Counted from the first letter of the stretch, positions 33,110-44,387 are shown. The stretch: 64,000 bases of DNA from Pyropia yezoensis (GCA_009829735.1 CM020620.1:19752020-19816019), one strand, 5' to 3'. The notes: generated by a model not told the origin, from the sequence alone. Made by a program: numbers and translations.

Positions 33110-34600
33110 TGCATGCCCACCTACCGTCAGGACATCTTGTCGAGGCATGACGCAAACTCGTCTTCGACGTCGCGCTGATTGTCGTAAAACAACGCCACAC
33201 GGTGATCGGCCCGCACCCTACTGCGGGCAAACGATAGGACATGCACGCCCTCCATGAACCGCATCCTGGACAAGGCAACATACACCATCCCGTCCAAAAA
33301 TCTCTAAGCCAAGTCAAGCACCGCTGCGTCCATCGAAAGCTCCTGGCAGCGATGAACGGTCACAGCCCACGCCAGCACAAGCGGGATCTGGTAGCGGCTG
33401 GCGAACGCCCCGTCGCGAGAAGCAGACCTCAGCTTCATATCAATTCGTTGAACGGTGACGACGGCCGGTCCCCGCACCGAGTCAAAACGGACAATGGGCA
33501 CGCTGGCAGGGTTGCCGCCTACGCCGTGCGCTTTCGCCTTTTTGTAGCCGATGACCGTTCCCACGGTCCCATTCCGACCCTCGACTTGCCCATAGCCGAC
33601 GGTAGCACAGGCCGCGACACGCGCGCCGATGCAGACCTCAAGCTTCTTGGGCGCCATCACCGAGGCGTCAAGCTGGGTGGTGACCTGCTGCTCCGTCATC
33701 TTGACGCCGATAGGGTAGTCGATGGCGTCGTAGACGACCCGTGTCGACCCGTTCATCTTCTCCAGCGTTGACAGGCCATCCAGATTGTGCGCAATCACGC
33801 GTTGGCAGTGCGGGAAAATACGCATCAAGCCCATGTCCAGAGCGACGCCAGCCTCCGCGCGCGCCTTATACGCCGACGAGCGCGAGTGGAGCAAGTCCTC
33901 CAAGTCGCTAGAGACGTCCCCAACACGTAAGCGGGATAGCATCCCGAGCAGCTTCTTGTCCTCCTGGCGCCACGCGTACCGCAGATGCAGCTGTTCATTG
34001 AGGAAGAGCCGCTTCCAGTAGACGGATTTGAATGTGTACAGGCCGCTGTTGTCGAAGTGGTCCTCATCCCCGCGCACAGGTGGAAGCTGAAAGAAGTCAC
34101 CAAACGCGACATCGCGCCAGTGGATGTCTTTGTTCACCTTGGCATGCGCCATCTCGATGGAGTAGACGAGCAAGGTGAATATCCGGCTGGACACCATCGA
34201 CACCTCGTCGAGCAATAGCAGAGACGTGCCCGCCAAGCGCCTCTTTGTCAGCCCGTCCATGGCGTTGTAGAGCCGCGCGGCGTCCTCCTCCTCGGCCAAA
34301 GACTCATCAAAACACCCCGCCGCCAGGCGCAGGTAGGAGTGGAGGGTGACCCCACCCGCTGCTGATGCCGCTCCAACGGTGGGTGCGACGACATGTAGCC
34401 CAACGCGGCTGCCACCGTGAGCTTGCCGGTGCTCGACAATGCACTGGCGCAGCAACGGGGACTTTCCTACCCCGCCACCACAAGTCTCGAAGAGCCCCTT
34501 CTTCCGCCGCAAGATGCTCTTCGCCAAACGCCCCATGTGGAAGGGCACAGGTTCTGCCGGTCGCGGCTTCTTGGTCGGGGGACCGAGGGAGGGAGTGGCC
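33110..34600 (-). pseudogene. PIF1-like DNA helicase gene, possibly of a mobile element
   Basis: Superfamily 1B helicase of the PIF1 group. The Walker A loop is GGGVGKSPL, Walker B is LLLLDEVSM, motif III is GDFFQLPPV, and late motifs include QIPLVLAWAVTVHRCQELSM and VYVALSRMRFMEGV. These enzymes unwind DNA 5'-3'; they occur as host genes and inside Helitrons and other large mobile elements. The loop normally reads G-x-A/G-T/V-G-K-S/T, so it could still bind nucleotide. The gene looks nearly whole but is broken by about one interruption. No rolling-circle Rep domain is seen beside it, so a Helitron is not shown. An upstream reading frame, 34.8-35.5 kb, with ordinary composition (YSVAEAEEWL, VIELSDDDGV) may be its N-terminal part. 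Confidence 0.75.
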
Positions 34601-34814
34601 TGCGCGGTCGCAGGGATGGGCGCCTGATAGAGTGGTGAGCGCTGTCGGGGGAGGAGGTCCTCGTCCGTGGGCGTCAGGGAGCAGCTGGCGCTTCCTTCGC
34701 CACTTGTCGGGCTTGCCCGCTGGCTCGAAGTGGAAGCGCGCGACTTGGCCCTCGTGATGGATGCCAGCGAATCAGGTAGAGGAGAGATGTCGGTCGCAAC
34801 TGACCGAGCCGCAC

Positions 34815-35480
34815 CTAGATTGGGAAGCAATCTCCACCGCGCCGCGCGAAGTGCCCTTTCTCGTCGTGTACCACTTGTGAGGGACAAGGGAGAGGGAGCA
34901 GGGGAGGGGGGGTGAGAAGCGATGAGCGTGCAGTCGATGACAAGGCGCTACGGCCCGCAGCACCCGGGCGGTCTGTCGGCACCAGTCTCCCGGTCGTAGG
35001 GTGACGCTGGAAGACCACGGGCAGCGTCATTGAGTCCTGGATTCTGGCCAGCGACAAGATCGTGCGCTTGAGGGGGGGGGGGGGGGGGAGCGCCTCCGCT
35101 GCCTGCCGAAAGGCAGCTCGAGCCGCAGCCTCCAAGTTGACCTCAACGCCGTCGTCATCGGACAGCTCGATGACGCCGTCAGCATTCTTGACCGCAAGAG
35201 CCGCCACGGCGTCCCCCTGCTTCGCGGCCCAGGCCGTCGACACCTCGGGAGGAGGCGCCAGAAGCCACTTGGGAAGGCGAGGTGACAGCAACCACTCCTC
35301 CGCTTCGGCCACGGAGTACAGCATACGCACCATGGCAACCTCCCCGTTGAGGGCCTTGATCGTGTTGACCAGCCGAGGGATGAGCGCCGACTTGGCCTCC
35401 GCCGCCAGCTGACCGCCGGCTTGGCAGAGCAGGGCGAAGACAGGGGAGGACTGCTTCTCGTTGTCGACGACAATGATGTC
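34815..35480 (-). CDS. Hypothetical segment upstream of the PIF1-like gene
   Basis: The minus-strand frame reads smoothly from about 35480 (VDNEKQSSPVFALLCQAGG; LVNTIKALNGEVAMVRMLYS) to an acidic stretch (IELSDDDGVEVNLEAAARAA) and then Pro-rich sequence. It has no known domain. Its position suggests either the N-terminal region of the helicase or a small companion protein. Confidence 0.35.
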   Translation of the reverse strand, partial: DIIVVDNEKQSSPVFALLCQAGGQLAAEAKSALIPRLVNTIKALNGEVAMVRMLYSVAEAEEWLLSPRLPKWLLAPPPEVSTAWAAKQGDAVAALAVKNADGVIELSDDDGVEVNLEAAARAAFRQAAEALPPPPPLKRTILSLARIQDSMTLPVVFQRHPTTGRLVPTDRPGAAGRSALSSTARSSLLTPPPLLPLPCPSQVVHDEKGHFARRGGDCFPI

Positions 35481-36541
35481 CGCGTCGTCCGCCGCGACGC
35501 AGGTGCGAGCGGCCCTCGTCGGCAGCGGAGGCGGCGACGCAGGCAGCTAGGATGACGCGGCGCCGCTGTCTGCAAAAGTAGATATCAGCCCAGCATCCCT
35601 GTCCAGCGCGGTCCAGGCAACCATCAACCGAGCCAAGTCGACGGGGTCCCTTGCGCTCGACATCACACCACCCGAGCCCCAGTGCAGTGCCACGAACGGC
35701 ATGGCACGCGCCTGGAGAGCCCCGGGGCGCAGCGCCTGCACTCGGTGCGTCATCGGGGGGGCGTTGGGGGGGGTGCGCCAGGCGGTGGGGGGCAGAGGCG
35801 TCGCCGGGAGTGACACTCGGTGTGGAAATGAGTGGCCGGGTGACCAGTAGCCCCTGCCAGGAGCGTGGGACCAGCGGGGAGGGCGCCAGGGGAAGCGCGA
35901 CCGGGCAAAGCGCCGCGAGGAGGGACCCCGACGGTGGCCCCACGGGGGGGGGGGATCGCGAGCGCGCGCAGAAGCGCCGCGGCGGGGAGCGCGCACGCAG
36001 CGCTGGTGCCGCCGGGGAAAGTCGGTCGTGCCGCCGGGGGGGAGGAGGGGTGGTCGGGGCTGTCAGGGGAGGTGGCAACCTTGGCGACCGCCCTTGCGGC
36101 ATGAAGGGGACCAAGCGTACAGTGCCACCTGCTCTTCCGAGCTGGGGAGGGGGATGAATTGGGGGGGTGGTGCAAAGGGGGGAACCGGGGAAAGCCCCTT
36201 CTCACCCTCTCGCGCGAACGGCGCAGCCGGCGGTAGCGTCCAACGTGGGGGGAGATGACTGGGTGAAAAAGTCGGCAAAGCGTTTGGCACCCTCGACGTG
36301 GCGAGCTGATTTTCGACGGCGGAGAGGCTCCCCGACCTCCCCTCAGCCCTGCCCCGGGGACATGAGAAAAGGGGGGGGGGGGGCGCCCTATTCCTTTCGG
36401 GGGGGGGGGGGGGGGGGGGGGGCAGCACCGCCCCTGGGGCGGGGGGGGGGGGACCAGCCATGCCCCTGGGGGGGGAGGAGGAACTGGCCAGCCATGCCCC
36501 TGGGGGGGGGGGAGGGGCCGGCCAGCAATGCCCCTGGGGGG
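35481..36541. other. GC-rich spacer with long G-runs
   Basis: No gene recognised. The stretch ends in extreme poly-G DNA next to the right LTR. Confidence 0.4.
36370..36540. repeat. Poly-G tracts
   Basis: Several runs of more than ten G, the longest over twenty (near 36399-36422), interspersed with a CCAGCCATGCCCCTGG-type unit repeated about three times. Such DNA can form G-quadruplexes and is prone to length errors in assemblies. Confidence 0.85.
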
Positions 36542-37080
36542 TGTAGCAGTACTCCCAACCACCAACCCCGCGTCAGGGAAGGAAGAGGAGTATTGCCGAT
36601 ATCCCAACTTGGGACACTGGAAGCAAGCACCTCCACACAGCCGAACACGGAACTCGCGTGTGGTGAGCGGGTCCATTCACCAAGGCACGAACAAGATGTG
36701 TCGGAGCCAGACGGTGTTTACTTGCTTGGCCAGCAAAGGTGGGCCCTCCCCGCCTTGCTGTCCCTCCTTATCAACCCTTCTCACACGCTCACGCAACCCC
36801 TCAAAACACTCAGAAAATGAACACTCAAACAAACCAATCAGATCATGCCACACGCAAAGCACTCAAAGCGTAGAAATCCGTCTGGCTCCCGTGCAAAAAT
36901 CCCAAGAAACAAATACCAGCAGCATTACCCTGCACTAGTACGCCGGAAGTCCTAGTCGAATTTCCGTCCAAAAGTCAGGAGATTCACCATCGTGGGTCGG
37001 GTGAATTTCGACTTCCGGTCGGGTCGACTTGACCCGAATCTCCAAAGTATTGGTACCGAATTCTGGTCCAATCTCCCACA
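36542..37080 (-). mobile_element. LTR (539 bp), inverted copy with attached purine tract
   Basis: Reverse complement of the LTR at 30207-30745 with only about two visible differences. On the minus strand its start TGTGGG is preceded by a purine-rich tract (GAGAAGGGGCAAA, 37093-37081), as expected before a 3' LTR, so element-internal sequence should lie to its right. Its outer flank is poly-G and shows no target duplication matching the other side. No third copy is seen in the window, so the element is incomplete here. Confidence 0.75.
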
Positions 37081-38023
37081 TTTGCCCCTTCTCAAAAGTC
37101 CAGCCGTCCCGGTGGACGTCGAATCAGCTGCGAGTCGCAGTGACCGGGAGAGGAGGGTGCAATTCCCGAGTCGGGGGGCGAAGTACGGTGCATCGCTGGC
37201 GTCTAGCGTGCACCAGGGTTACGCCGGGGTTGCACTTGCGTCCGGCGGGACCCTCCGGGAGAGGCAGTCCCTCTCCGTGGGGTGCGCTCTCTGCCCAGAC
37301 ACTGGGTAGAGGAGCCCCCTCCACGCGAAACAGGTGTGGGGGGAAGTCATCCCCCACCTGGTTAGGGTGCTCCACAGGTGGACTCCCGTGTGGGTGCGCC
37401 CCCTAACCTGGGTGTTGACGATCCTCAGCCACATACCCCTGCTCCTCAACTGGAGGAGTAGGGCGTCGACGTTCTCACTCGGAGCGTCGACCTGCACCTG
37501 CCCCTTCAGTTGGGGTACGGTTGCTCTCGGGGGGTTCGGGTTGTACCCCCCCCTTAAGACTCCACCCTCCCGCAGCTGGCTCTCTGCGGAAGTGTCTCTC
37601 ACTCTCCCCCCCCCCTTTTAAGTCAGGGTTGAGGGTTGTACGCACCCCGAGCTGGGGGTGTCGCACTCTGTCGCCGGCGGTGGTGTGTTTCCCGGCCGCC
37701 GGTGCGGGGTGGTCGTTCCCCTTCGTGTGTGTGCGGGCGGGTGTGTGTCTTCCCGTCTCCGTTCCCTCGCGTCGGCGGGTCTGTCCCTTCCCGCCGTGCG
37801 GTTGGTGTCGTCTCGGGGGGTTTGTCTTTCCCCCCCTCCGCCCCTGTGTCGGGCGCCGTCGTTGTCGTTGGGGGGTGCGGGTCGTGTCCCCCCCCCTTGG
37901 CTCTTCCCTGTCGGGGGGTGTGTCTTCCCCGTCTCCTCCCCTGCGTCGGGCGTCGTCGTTGTCGGTGGGGGTTGCGGGTCGTGTCCCCCCCCTTGTTTGT
38001 GAGGCCAAGGTCGGGTTGACCTG

Positions 38024-39136
38024 GTGGTCGTCAAGAAGAGGGAGCGGGTCGTGTTCCCCCCCGTGCTCAACCTCACCGAGTCGGTAAAGGTCTTCAGACG
38101 TGTTAGTCGAGGGGGTGTGGGTCGTGTCCCCCCTCTAGAGGTCATCCTCACCGAGTTGGTCAAGGATGTTTTCGAGATGGCGGGTGAGCCGAGTCGGCCG
38201 CTGTCCCCTACGCCCACGTCGCTGTCGGACAAGCGACGGGCGGGTGAGGAGGCCCTCGGGAGAGAGGAGTCTCTCAGCCGGGGGTCGGCCATGGAGACGA
38301 CTCGTCCCGGGCGAGGGTCAGAGGCGGCCGCCTCGGCCGTCACTGCCCCATCACCCTCTACCGTTCCTTCGGCTGTGGTCCCACCGGGGGATGGGTCTTC
38401 CAACCCGGTGGCGGAAGGGGATGTGCCTCCCATCCCCCGCCTACCGGAGTCGCGGTTGCTACTCCCGCCGCAGCCCCGTCCTCCTGTGGGGCCCCGAGCC
38501 TGGGCGCCTCCCAAGTCAGTCGGGGAGCTTCCCGACTGCAAGCTCAAGGAGACCTACTTGGTCATTCCTGAGCCACGGCGGACCGACGTGTGGTACCGCC
38601 GGACTCGTCGGAGCCCCAACCAGGTGACTCTACCTGATGGGGTGGTCTGCGACCTACCGGCACTACTCTGCCTGGCGGACGCGCCTGAAGTCCAGGCGTT
38701 GTCAACCTCCCTCGCCATGGGGTCAGGCGACGTGGAGATCGACGACACCTGTGCGGTGGTGTCTACCGAGTGGTGTGCCCGCCCTCGTCCCTACTTGGGA
38801 GGAGAGGACGCCCACGCCCATCACGGCGTGGTGCGAGAGGAGCTCCGACTTCGGGGCTCCTGTAGCACAATAGGTATCCGTCGCACGTCCACTCTCAGGG
38901 AACACTCACCAGTGGGGATCGGCACCGTTGTCACCGGGAGGCCAAGGTTGCTGTCCTTGGAGCGCAAGCTGCGGGACCAAGATGGGAGCCCAAATGGGAG
39001 GGGTGTGTTGTTCTATCATGGCCGGCGTCGGATTCGCCGCCGGCCCCCTCGTTATAAACCCTCGGAGATACCACTTACTACCCTCCACCCCAAGATGCAA
39101 GTCCCTCTGGTCATGCGTAACTCGCGGATACCGTGA
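38024..39136 (+). CDS. Hypothetical ORF in the retroelement district
   Basis: An open frame of 371 codons without known domain. Its first 45 residues contain an approximate repeat (LNLTESVKVF and VILTELVKDVF). The centre is Ser/Pro-rich, and residues 165-255 look folded (LPDCKLKETYLVIPEPRRTD; DLPALLCLADAPEVQALS). The 37.64-38.0 kb DNA upstream is a degenerate GT/GC-rich repeat with a period near 100 bp. It could be gag-like sequence of a retroelement, but nothing proves that. Confidence 0.3.
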   Translation: MVVKKRERVVFPPVLNLTESVKVFRRVSRGGVGRVPPLEVILTELVKDVFEMAGEPSRPLSPTPTSLSDKRRAGEEALGREESLSRGSAMETTRPGRGSEAAASAVTAPSPSTVPSAVVPPGDGSSNPVAEGDVPPIPRLPESRLLLPPQPRPPVGPRAWAPPKSVGELPDCKLKETYLVIPEPRRTDVWYRRTRRSPNQVTLPDGVVCDLPALLCLADAPEVQALSTSLAMGSGDVEIDDTCAVVSTEWCARPRPYLGGEDAHAHHGVVREELRLRGSCSTIGIRRTSTLREHSPVGIGTVVTGRPRLLSLERKLRDQDGSPNGRGVLFYHGRRRIRRRPPRYKPSEIPLTTLHPKMQVPLVMRNSRIP

Positions 39137-39477
39137 CCAGTGCGAACTCCCAAATTGAAAGTTGCAGGATAGAAGTAGCCCCCCTACATTCGGGTCGCAA
39201 TACGGCCATCCATATTGCTACATATCCCTCCCTTAGATTCGGCCCGTCCTCGGGTCGATCCGCATTCGTTTTCCGAATGTAAGTGGTCACGCGACCGGTT
39301 ACCAGTCGGGTGGGCTTTGCGCCCTCTCGCCACAGCCACCACTTTCCGGGATGACCTCAGGGGGGTACCCCCCTCTGCATGACCCCTAAGCGATCCGTTT
39401 TCCGGACCGTTGAATTCCCGATACGGGTAGTGAGTCACGACCCCCTCTCCTGTGGGGACGAGTTGTAAGCGTATCCG

Positions 39478-39618
39478 CCACCAGTCATCTGGTGGTAGTG
39501 CAGCCCCACTCGCGTGAACGAGTGGGCGCGGGGCGACCCGCTTTTCGCGGGTGCGGTTGCGGGTTGACCCACCCTCAATCCTCCCGTGTGGGGCGTGGGT
39601 TCGGCCCAGGTACCTGGG
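39478..39618. repeat. Cluster of four perfect hairpins
   Basis: Within 140 bp there are CCACCAG/CTGGTGG (39478-39495), CCCACTCG/CGAGTGGG (39505-39526), ACCCGC/GCGGGT (39536-39552) and the 14-bp palindrome CCCAGGTACCTGGG (39605-39618). They precede the long ORF that starts near 39.8 kb and look like a structured leader. Confidence 0.75.
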
Positions 39619-39744
39619 TGGAGCGCGCTCGTAGCTCCGTGTGGCGCGGGTCGTCCTGCGCCCCTGGGCTGCCCCTCGTCGGGGTTTCAGTGGTTATAAG
39701 CGCGGGTACCCACGCTTCCCCGGCTCATCCCGGTTTGTCATACC

Positions 39745-42330
39745 GTGCTGGGTCGTAGCCGGCGACGGCTTGTGGGCCCGGGGGACCCCCGCCACCCGGG
39801 CTTTATCATGTCCGACCCCGACGAACTCGGGGAGGAGGAAGACCTCGTTGTCCCGGAGGAGATGGAGGACGACGCACCGGTCGGTCCGACCCCCCCTGGG
39901 TGCTTCCTGGCTAGTTCGTCGGACGACGACACGCCGGTGGCCGTCCGCTTGTCGGCCGGGGGACTGTCGTCTGTTTGTAGCGGCACGACGGCGCCGTCGG
40001 CTGGCGGTCGACCGCGGATGACTTCTTCTGCTCCTTCTCTTCCGGCTCCCTCTCTTCCGGCTCTCGCTCTTCCGGCTGCCCGGGTGGGGCCTGGTGCCGG
40101 CGGGGCCATGCTTCCCGACAGTGCTTCCGGCGGCGGTGGAGGCGTTTCCCTGCCAGCACTGGCGGGGCAAGGTGCTGCGGGTGCCCGTCTGCCCCTCCCT
40201 CAAGACGGGGCGAGCGTCGGAGTGGGTGGTAGTGGCGGCGCTTTGCCTGGCGTAGCGGGGCAAGACGGTGCGGGTGTCCGCTCGGCCGGCGTTCCGGCCC
40301 TCGGGGCTGTACCTATTCCCTCCCCGTCCGAGGCGGGGGCGACGTCGGCGGGTGGTGCCGGCGACGGTGCTCTACCCGCGGTGCCGCGGGCGGCAAGCGG
40401 TCAAGACGCTTCTTCTCCGATGGCGGTCGACACCGGGAGTTACTCCGGGCGGGCTCCCGCCCTCCTTCTTCCTCCCCGACCCCGGGCTTCTGCGCCGGCG
40501 CCTCTTCCTGTCGGTATCCCGCCGACGCCGGCGCTTCTTCCTGGGCCTGCTCGGGTTGCCCCTCTTGGCGGTTGCGCCGGTTCATCCGGTGGCGGAGTGG
40601 CTTCGCTTGGTGGCGGTGACGCCGCTGCGGTGGGCCACCCCCCGATGTCGGTCCCCGAGATGGTGGCTCGGGTACGTCGCCTAACCGCCCCAGAGACGAT
40701 GGACTCTGGCGGTCGGATGCGGGTGGACATCCATCCGCCGGACTACCTCGGGGGTACCTCCCGTCCGGTCCCGCTGGGCTCGTCTTGGGAGCGGGAGTTG
40801 GCTCGGCTGGTCGCCCAGCCGGGCGCCTTTCGCGTCGAGCATCATTGGGTTCTGAGTCAGCCGGATGACAGGCATGCTCAACTCTGGCGTGCCCGTGTCG
40901 GGCGGCCTGAGGTTGCCCTCCATCCCGCTTTCGGGGTGTGCGACTTGGTCGCTCTCGCGCTGCCGCGGGAGGTGGATTACTCCGCTCGTGCCCGTGAAGT
41001 CGCTGCTTCGCAGGCCCCCGTGGCGTTCGGGCGGGCTGTGCCTGGGACCAACCAGTATCCCGGTTTGGATTACTACCCGGGGGACCCCCCGTATCTGTGG
41101 CTGACGCCAGCCTTCCCGCCCATGGCTGGGCTGAAGTCGGCGTCAAGCTGGCGTCGTAACCATGGTGTCATGGCGGACCCGTTCCGCACTGATATCACGT
41201 GCGCGTTGCAGACCAGTAACGGTCGTGCCCCAGTGTACACTCTGTTGCGCCCGCCTGGGTGGAAAGAGGGGTGGGAGCCCGCCCCGGCTTTCCGGTTTGA
41301 CACCGGTCCCTGCCTCCGTTACTTCGGGAGTGTGTTGGCCTCCCGGCCTACGCATGCGCTGCAGGGTGTCTTCACCTTGGAGGTTACCCTCGGCCAGGTC
41401 TCTTCCTTCCTGCTGTCGGCTCGCCGACAGGGCCGCCTGTTCCATCTTCCGACGGGCGTCCGTCGGCACCTTGGGTAGATAGGCGTTACCGCAATTGCGG
41501 AAGGGACGGGTCTCGCCCGTGAGTTGGCGGCGCCGGTGGCCGTTCACGATGCCGTGAACTGGTCGGCGGTGGCAACCTTGCCCCCGTTTCGGGACCCGCA
41601 GTCGGGAACGCTCCCGCTGCCTCGCCACTCACTCCGTGTCCGCCGAGTTATCTCGGGGGAGGATGGATACCAAGGATGGGCGTCCACCGAGTCGGTTCCT
41701 GACCTGGGTATTCCCGTGGTCCTTCCTGACCCTTTCCAGGAGATGACCCCCTGGTTCGGTAGCCCGACCCCTGTGGGTCGCCGTCGCCGTGAGTGGGACT
41801 CCACCGGTGGGGGCCGTGAGACGTATCGTCGTCGTGCAGAGTTCCGCCGGGTTACCGGTGGCCGTTATGCTCCGGAGTCCGGTTCTTCTTCGCGCCCGTA
41901 CCGTGCGCCTTACCCGGCACCGCCGGCTCCGGTGGTGGCTGTGTCTTCACAGCCGGCCCTGACTCCAGTCCCTCCGGTTGCGCCGGTGGCTTCGACGGGT
42001 CCCGTCGTGCCTGACGGGGGTACCCGGTTGTGGTATGAGGGCGTGTCCGCCCTTATCTCTCGTGAGTTTTCGGGGGCGCCCCCGGTTAGCTGAGGGGATT
42101 TCCCCCCTGGTGGTGCGGTGGTTGGCACGGCGCGTTGCCTCGAATGGGTGCTCAGCCGCCTCCAGATGGCTCTGGAATCTGTAGAGGCTGGTCACAGCAC
42201 TCTGCTGGAGCTCTGCACTGAGGTAACTCAGGCGATTGACCGGCGTGAGGTAGCCGACCGCTGGAGCTCGGAAGTGTACGCAACGACGCGTGACTGGCCC
42301 CCTTCCGCTGGCGGGGGTTACCCCGATTGA
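39745..42330 (+). mobile_element. Long unknown ORF, probable retroelement (gag-region) fossil
   Basis: A single frame carries protein-like sequence from an acidic start (MSDPDELGEEED, ATG at 39808) through an Ala/Gly/Pro-rich middle to a folded-looking region (SWERELARLVAQPGAFRVEH; AFGVCDLVALALPREVDYSA; GVFTLEVTLGQVSSFLLSAR) and a final Arg-rich and helical part (RLQMALESVEAGHSTLLELC). It has about two breaks. I find no zinc knuckle, protease or reverse transcriptase. Placement between an LTR and an integrase fossil suggests the gag region of an LTR element, but the family is not identified. Confidence 0.4.
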
Positions 42331-42599
42331 TGGTTGTGGGTCTGAGGGTGAGGGACCCGGTGACCCTTATGGTGGCCGGGTATTAGTGAGTATAAACTCA
42401 TCCCCCTCGGGGGCTTTGCTTGCCTCTGTTTCTTGCTCTGAGGGATACCCCTTCTGGCTGAGTGGTGCCTTGCCCCTCGTCCACCTTGTTCCGGTTGGTC
42501 AGTACTTGGGGAGGTCATCCTCCCGTGTAAGCTTCCGATTACTTCGATATTATCAGAGTTACTTTACCCTTTGAGTTATCTTATGGGGTTCGGTGTCCA

Positions 42600-42815
42600 C
42601 TTAGTTACCTAAGCTTGGCCTGACTTAGTAACCTAAATCTGCCTTGACTTAGTAACCTAAGTCTGCCTTGACTTAGTAACCTAATTCTGCCTTAACTTAG
42701 TAACCTAAGTCTGCCTTAACTTAGTAACCTAAGTCTGCCTCAACTTAGTAACCTAAGTCTGCCTTAACTTAGTAACCTGAGTCTGCCTCAACTTAGTAAC
42801 CTAAGTCTGGCTTAT
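42600..42815. repeat. 24-bp minisatellite, 9 copies
   Basis: Unit CTTAGTAACCTAAGTCTGCC plus four variable bases (TTGA/TTAA/TCAA). Phase is kept exactly through nine units, with the first and last degenerate. It lies just beyond the 3' end of the integrase fossil at 42.88-44.0 kb and is sharply more AT-rich than its surroundings. Confidence 0.95.
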
Positions 42816-42879
42816 CCATGTCACACCCTACTTAGTATGTCAAAGCTCCACCCCCCAACAGCCGAAGTCGGTGTCGGTT

Positions 42880-44007
42880 TGGTTGTTACAATAGGCGGTG
42901 TCGCCTCATGTAAGGCATGAGGAGTTGGCGGGGTATATTTGCTGCTTGTTCCCAGGTGGGTGAGTCGTACCCGACCCACATTACCTTCACGTACCAGGTC
43001 TCTGGTAGGTCCGGGTCGGTATGGCCGACGATGCTTTCCACCTGGTATGGTATTCCATCCGGGCCCACCGGGTCTTCTGATCGGTGGGTGGTAAGAGCTT
43101 CATGTAGCAACTCCGCCGGTACCGGCTGAGGATGTTCCGGCTTCGGTGCCGGTGTGACATCGTTAATACTGATGCGTTGTACCTCCGTATCGGAGTGGAG
43201 GATAACAGAGTGGTCATCTCTGTGAAGGATCTGGAACGGTCCCTTGACCGGTTGCATGAGGTTGTTCCCTCGGAACTTCTGGTGTCTGATGTAGACCCAA
43301 TCACCTGTCATCGGGGCTGCGTTGCGCATCCGTAGTCGGGCGTCGAAGTTCTTCTTGTACCGAAGTTGAGTTCGATCAAGGGCACCCTTGAGCTTAGGTA
43401 TCATCCACGATAGCTGGGACAACTAAGCGAGGTGGATCCGTTCGGCCGGTCGGCCCTTTGGTACGTCATACCGAGTACACCTGCCCGGAGGCAGCGTCAG
43501 GTTACCGACGCCCATTGGCATGACCCACTCTAGTGGTGCGATGTTCGTGCTTCGGTGTGGCCTGGCATTATATGCCAGGGTGAGTACGGACAGGAGCCTG
43601 TCCCAAGTGTTTGTGTGCTCTGCCACATAGCATTGGAGCATCTTGACGATGGTGCGGTTGAACCGCTCCTCTTGCCCGTTGGTTTGCGGGTGGTAGTCGG
43701 ATGCCCGACGTGGTTCGATACCGAACATGCCCATGACCTTCGTGCAGAAGGCTGACGTCAGGCTTGCCCCGTTGTCGGAGAGGAGTTGCTTCATGACTCC
43801 GTATGCACTGATCCAGTGGTCAACCACTGCGTTCATGATGGTGTATGCCGTATCATCCGGGATGGCGGTTGCCCGTGACAGTTTGGTGAAGCGGTCAGAC
43901 ATGACCAGGATGTATCGGTTCCCTTCTTCCGTTACCGGAAGCGGCCCGAGTATGTCGATGGCGACTTGCTCGTTTGGCCCATCGGGTGGGAATTGTTTCA
44001 TGAACAC
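42880..44007 (-). mobile_element. Ty3/gypsy LTR-retrotransposon fossil: integrase with chromodomain-like tail
   Basis: The minus strand carries an integrase core with the expected acidic residues in AIDILGP, SDNGASLTS and HPQTNGQEERFNRT. A linker with GPFQILHRD and a chromodomain-like tail (VESIVGHTDPDLPETWYVKV; WVGYDSPTWEQAANIP) follow. The zinc-binding N-terminal part and everything upstream are absent; the element is cut off where the GC-rich DNA at 44.0 kb begins. It has about one break. It is not the partner of the integrase fossil at 26.2 kb, from which it is clearly diverged. Confidence 0.85.
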
Positions 44008-44387
44008 ACGGGCGCGGGGGGGGGGCGGCGGCCGCGCGCGGAGGGCCGCGGACCGCGCGCTTTTCTTTTGGCCACTACTTTACGGGTGACCGACCGCGAC
44101 GCGGACGCCGCCGTGCGGTGGTGGTGACGACGAGGGGGGGTGCGGCGGGCAGGCTGCCGTTGTGACGGAGGTGGGGGGGGGGCAGGTCGTTGGCAGTGCG
44201 GCTGGCCGCCCGCCCCCGCGCCGCCCCTGTCCCACGCGCACCCACAGTCAGCCCTACTGCCCAGCAGGAGCGGCGGGGAGGGACGAGGGCGGATGATGGG
44301 AATGGCCACCCGCCGGCAATGCGAAACGGGGGCGGAGCGCCGCGCGGGCGCGCGACCGGGCTCCTCCCCCCTTAACGCCCGCCCCCG

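Noticed and set aside
33304-34887. A Helitron
   Set aside because: A PIF1-like helicase alone is not enough; no Rep/HUH motif, 5'-TC or 3' hairpin-CTRR end was found near it.
30207-37080. A single 6.9-kb transposon with 540-bp terminal inverted repeats
   Set aside because: The left repeat has its own 5-bp target duplication, and the same Ala/Gly-rich coding repeat continues on both sides of it, so it inserted alone. The right repeat carries a purine tract typical of a 3' LTR.
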